Assembly (NCBI GenBank): GCA_035196065.1
Contig: CP136575.1
Span: 2,210,769 to 2,274,768, forward strand
Source of the DNA: Sphingobium sp.
GTDB lineage: Bacteria > Pseudomonadota > Alphaproteobacteria > Sphingomonadales > Sphingomonadaceae
Reading direction: 5' to 3'
Length of the DNA: 64,000 nucleotides
A program made the translations under genes and the position numbers. Below the pieces are notes generated by a model, which saw only the letters and a list, made by a program, of their open reading frames with translations, did not search any database and was not told where the DNA came from. Shown piece by piece: positions 63,980 through 64,000 of this stretch (its first letter is position 1; each line of letters begins with the position of its first letter).

Positions 63980-64000
63980 CTGCCTAAACTTTCCAGCTCA

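Overview
The window reads as chromosomal DNA of an alphaproteobacterium of the order Sphingomonadales (family-level only; judged from gene order and protein style, no database search was possible). Supporting signs are a 14-subunit complex I operon of the alphaproteobacterial type followed by birA and coaX, the ZauP-ZapA-6S RNA-ygfA block, a DUF2842 gene, a class I fructose-bisphosphate aldolase in a transketolase-gap-pgk operon, and a dense catabolic cluster of P450, Rieske oxygenases, SDRs and acyl-CoA dehydrogenases.

Layout. 1-16013 (minus strand): nuoA-N in tightly overlapping order with a small NTF2/SnoaL-fold gene between nuoD and nuoE, then birA and a coaX cut by the window edge. 16135-24314 (minus): inositol-phosphatase family protein, efp, thiE, an O-methyltransferase, class I aldolase, pgk, gap and tkt. 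24509-26102: zauP, zapA, 6S RNA, ygfA, DUF2842 and a convergent tRNA-Asp whose CCA end overlaps the DUF2842 stop. 26369-34141 (plus): a four-gene exported-protein operon with DUF11-like domains that ends in a 1695-residue protein with a probable C-terminal outer-membrane barrel; inverted repeats lie upstream and hairpins lie in two of its spacers. 34177-37749 (minus): branched-chain 2-oxoacid dehydrogenase E1 alpha, E1 beta and E2; then thyA and tRNA-Pro(CGG).

39063-44677: the most striking module. A REC-PAS-GGDEF-EAL protein and an RpfC-like hybrid histidine kinase (plus strand) converge on an RpfF-like DSF synthase (minus strand). The arrangement matches the xanthomonad rpfG-rpfC / rpfF layout, but the HD-GYP regulator RpfG is replaced by a GGDEF-EAL protein. 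It looks like a complete fatty-acid quorum-sensing to c-di-GMP circuit in an alphaproteobacterium.

44901-63979: an accessory catabolic region. It holds a long thiolase-like protein, a cytoplasmic molybdopterin oxidoreductase, a translationally coupled operon (CurA-type reductase, limonene-epoxide-hydrolase-like protein, SDR, P450, acyl-CoA dehydrogenase, DUF35-type OB protein, SCP-x/Ltp2-type thiolase, SDR, ThuA-like protein, second acyl-CoA dehydrogenase), a LuxR-type regulator, and further SDR, VOC, two Rieske oxygenase alpha subunits, SnoaL and lone lipoyl-domain genes. The enzyme set fits oxidation and side-chain removal of an alicyclic, terpenoid or steroid-like substrate; the substrate itself cannot be read from the sequence. 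No ferredoxin or reductase for the P450 or Rieske proteins is encoded here.
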